Assembly: GCA_003165095.1 (NCBI GenBank)
Contig: PLSH01000066.1
Span: 11,296 to 25,809 of the forward strand
Direction: 5' to 3'
Length of the DNA: 14,514 nt
From: Acidobacteriaceae bacterium
GTDB taxonomy: Bacteria > Acidobacteriota > Terriglobia > Terriglobales > Acidobacteriaceae
This document shows, one piece after another, positions 13,645-14,514 of this stretch. Position 1 is the first letter of the stretch; every line of letters starts with the position of its first letter. The position numbers were made by a program, and so were the translations under genes. The notes beneath the pieces were generated by a model, which worked only from the letters and a program-made list of their open reading frames with translations, was not told the origin of the DNA and did not search any database.

Positions 13645-14514
13645 TCAGGACAAAGAGTATTTGAAGGCCAGGCGCAGAGCCCGGAGCCCTGGGTAAAGTG
13701 TCGCCAGAATCCGGGGAAGCCTGAACATCTCAACATCCTCTATGGCTGGACAGAAGAAGGTTCCGGTCAATAGGCGCAAGCGGTCCGCAAGGTCCACGCC
13801 TGAGGACCGATCCCATAGCCAACGAAGACTCGATGTTGTCAGCGCCGGCCTCGACGAGGGCCATATTTCCGATTGAATGCGCCGCGCCAGTCGAGCAACG
13901 TTCGGGTCGGCAAGAATGGCGGCCTTCAAATCCCCGGGAATATTTGCCTGCCAGTATTTTTCAAGAAGATGGAGGCTCACGTAGACGATCCGGGTGGTAT
14001 TTGAATCGCCCAGATGGCGGCGCACAATATCCCAGTCCAACTGCAGGTGAACCTGGAACAGTTGAGCAATATCGCAAAGGTGCGACAATTGCATCCACCC
14101 GTGATGACCGGCATGGAGACAGAGAGCGACCAGCAGGTCTTCCGGGCAGAGGGTGGGCATCTCGCAACCCCAGGCATGAGCCGAGGTTGCTCGCTGCCAT
14201 ACTCCCTCCATGTCCAGCGAGCTGGATTTGAATTTCTGAACTACGCGCCAATGGAGATCGAGGTCAACTCCTCCTGGCGCTGTAAATGAATGCTCAAAAC
14301 CGAATCGGAATGACATGGCCTGCTGACCGGCACTCAAGCCGTTCTTGTCGCTGAAGCCTATCTCGCCAAGCGCATCGCGAGCGGCCTCAAGTTGCGACGG
14401 CTGGACAAGGATATCAAGATCGTAAGACACGCGAAGGGCGCAATTCCCGAAATAAGTTTCAGCCAGCAACGGGCCTTTATATGCGATGTGTTCGATTTTT
14501 CGAGAGCGCAAATG
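13645..14514 (-). CDS. PF14907-type nucleotidyltransferase (5' end beyond window)
   Basis: The frame remains open to the right edge, so the true start lies outside; a TTG at 14509-14511 is unlikely to be the start because the family has an N-terminal helical region before the KGP motif. Visible features are YKGPLLAETYFG (KG near nt 14478), RVSYDLDILV with two Asp of the metal-binding pair, and a third acidic site in GGVDLDLHWRVV, then helices EDLLVALCLHAGHHGW and LCDIAQLFQ. These match the uncharacterised nucleotidyltransferase family often found in lasso-peptide, exopolysaccharide and PqqD/HprK-type loci; PadeN in the paeninodin cluster is a relative of this sort. The substrate is unknown; transfer of a nucleotide to a peptide or phospho-group is plausible. 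It is convergent with the FecR-like gene, 108 bp away. It may belong to the same system as the kinase/PqqD/radical SAM operon, but unrelated genes lie between them. Confidence 0.85.
   Translation of the reverse strand, partial: HLRSRKIEHIAYKGPLLAETYFGNCALRVSYDLDILVQPSQLEAARDALGEIGFSDKNGLSAGQQAMSFRFGFEHSFTAPGGVDLDLHWRVVQKFKSSSLDMEGVWQRATSAHAWGCEMPTLCPEDLLVALCLHAGHHGWMQLSHLCDIAQLFQVHLQLDWDIVRRHLGDSNTTRIVYVSLHLLEKYWQANIPGDLKAAILADPNVARLARRIQSEIWPSSRPALTTSSLRWLWDRSSGVDLADRLRLLTGTFFCPAIEDVEMFRLPRILATLYPGLRALRLAFKYSLS

Overview
The window looks like a chromosomal segment of an acidobacterium, most likely of the Terriglobia/Acidobacteriaceae type. This is inferred from moderately high GC, secreted plant-polysaccharide enzymes, a large extracytoplasmic sensor built of OB-like modules and fused to GGDEF-EAL, FecR-like/OB-fold secreted proteins, and a REP-like hairpin array with the 'CCGGTCTGGAGACCGG' motif. 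No 16S or single-copy marker is present, so the assignment rests on protein style only. There are no tRNA or rRNA genes, CRISPR arrays, transposases or integrases that I can see.

Layout. (1) 1-1493, minus: the first third of a secreted LamG-glycoside hydrolase family 2 protein, cut by the left edge. (2) 1680-5567, plus: a 1295-residue membrane c-di-GMP enzyme with about seven tandem OB-like extracytoplasmic modules, a HAMP-like linker, GGDEF and EAL. (3) 5561-5688: a hairpin at the stop codon, then an array of three REP-like hairpins, between convergent genes. (4) 5753-8434: a divergent pair, a Tat-exported GH5 glycosidase (minus) and an exported cellobiose 2-epimerase-like protein (plus). 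The GH5 promoter has a perfect TTGACA, a 17-bp spacer and an operator-like palindrome over the spacer and -10. (5) 8562-10769, plus: a tight three-gene operon of HprK-like P-loop kinase, PqqD-like peptide-binding protein and radical SAM/SPASM protein, which is the core of a peptide-modification (RiPP-type) system. (6) 12394-10821, minus: a TPR/beta-sandwich membrane protein and a zinc-ribbon membrane protein, joined by an ATGA overlap. (7) 12673-13536, plus: a secreted FecR-like/OB-fold protein ending in a glycine-zipper membrane segment. (8) 13645-14514, minus: a PF14907-type nucleotidyltransferase cut by the right edge.

How the parts may work together. GH2, GH5 and the epimerase fit extracytoplasmic breakdown of beta-mannan or beta-glucan and conversion of the resulting disaccharide. 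The c-di-GMP protein could tie an envelope signal to attachment. The HprK-like/PqqD/radical SAM trio, with a PF14907 nucleotidyltransferase nearby, recalls the tailoring genes of some lasso-peptide clusters (paeninodin type). However, no precursor, B2 protease or asparagine synthetase-like cyclase is visible, so the cluster either continues to the right of the window or is a different system. The trio is the strongest candidate for an undescribed system here.
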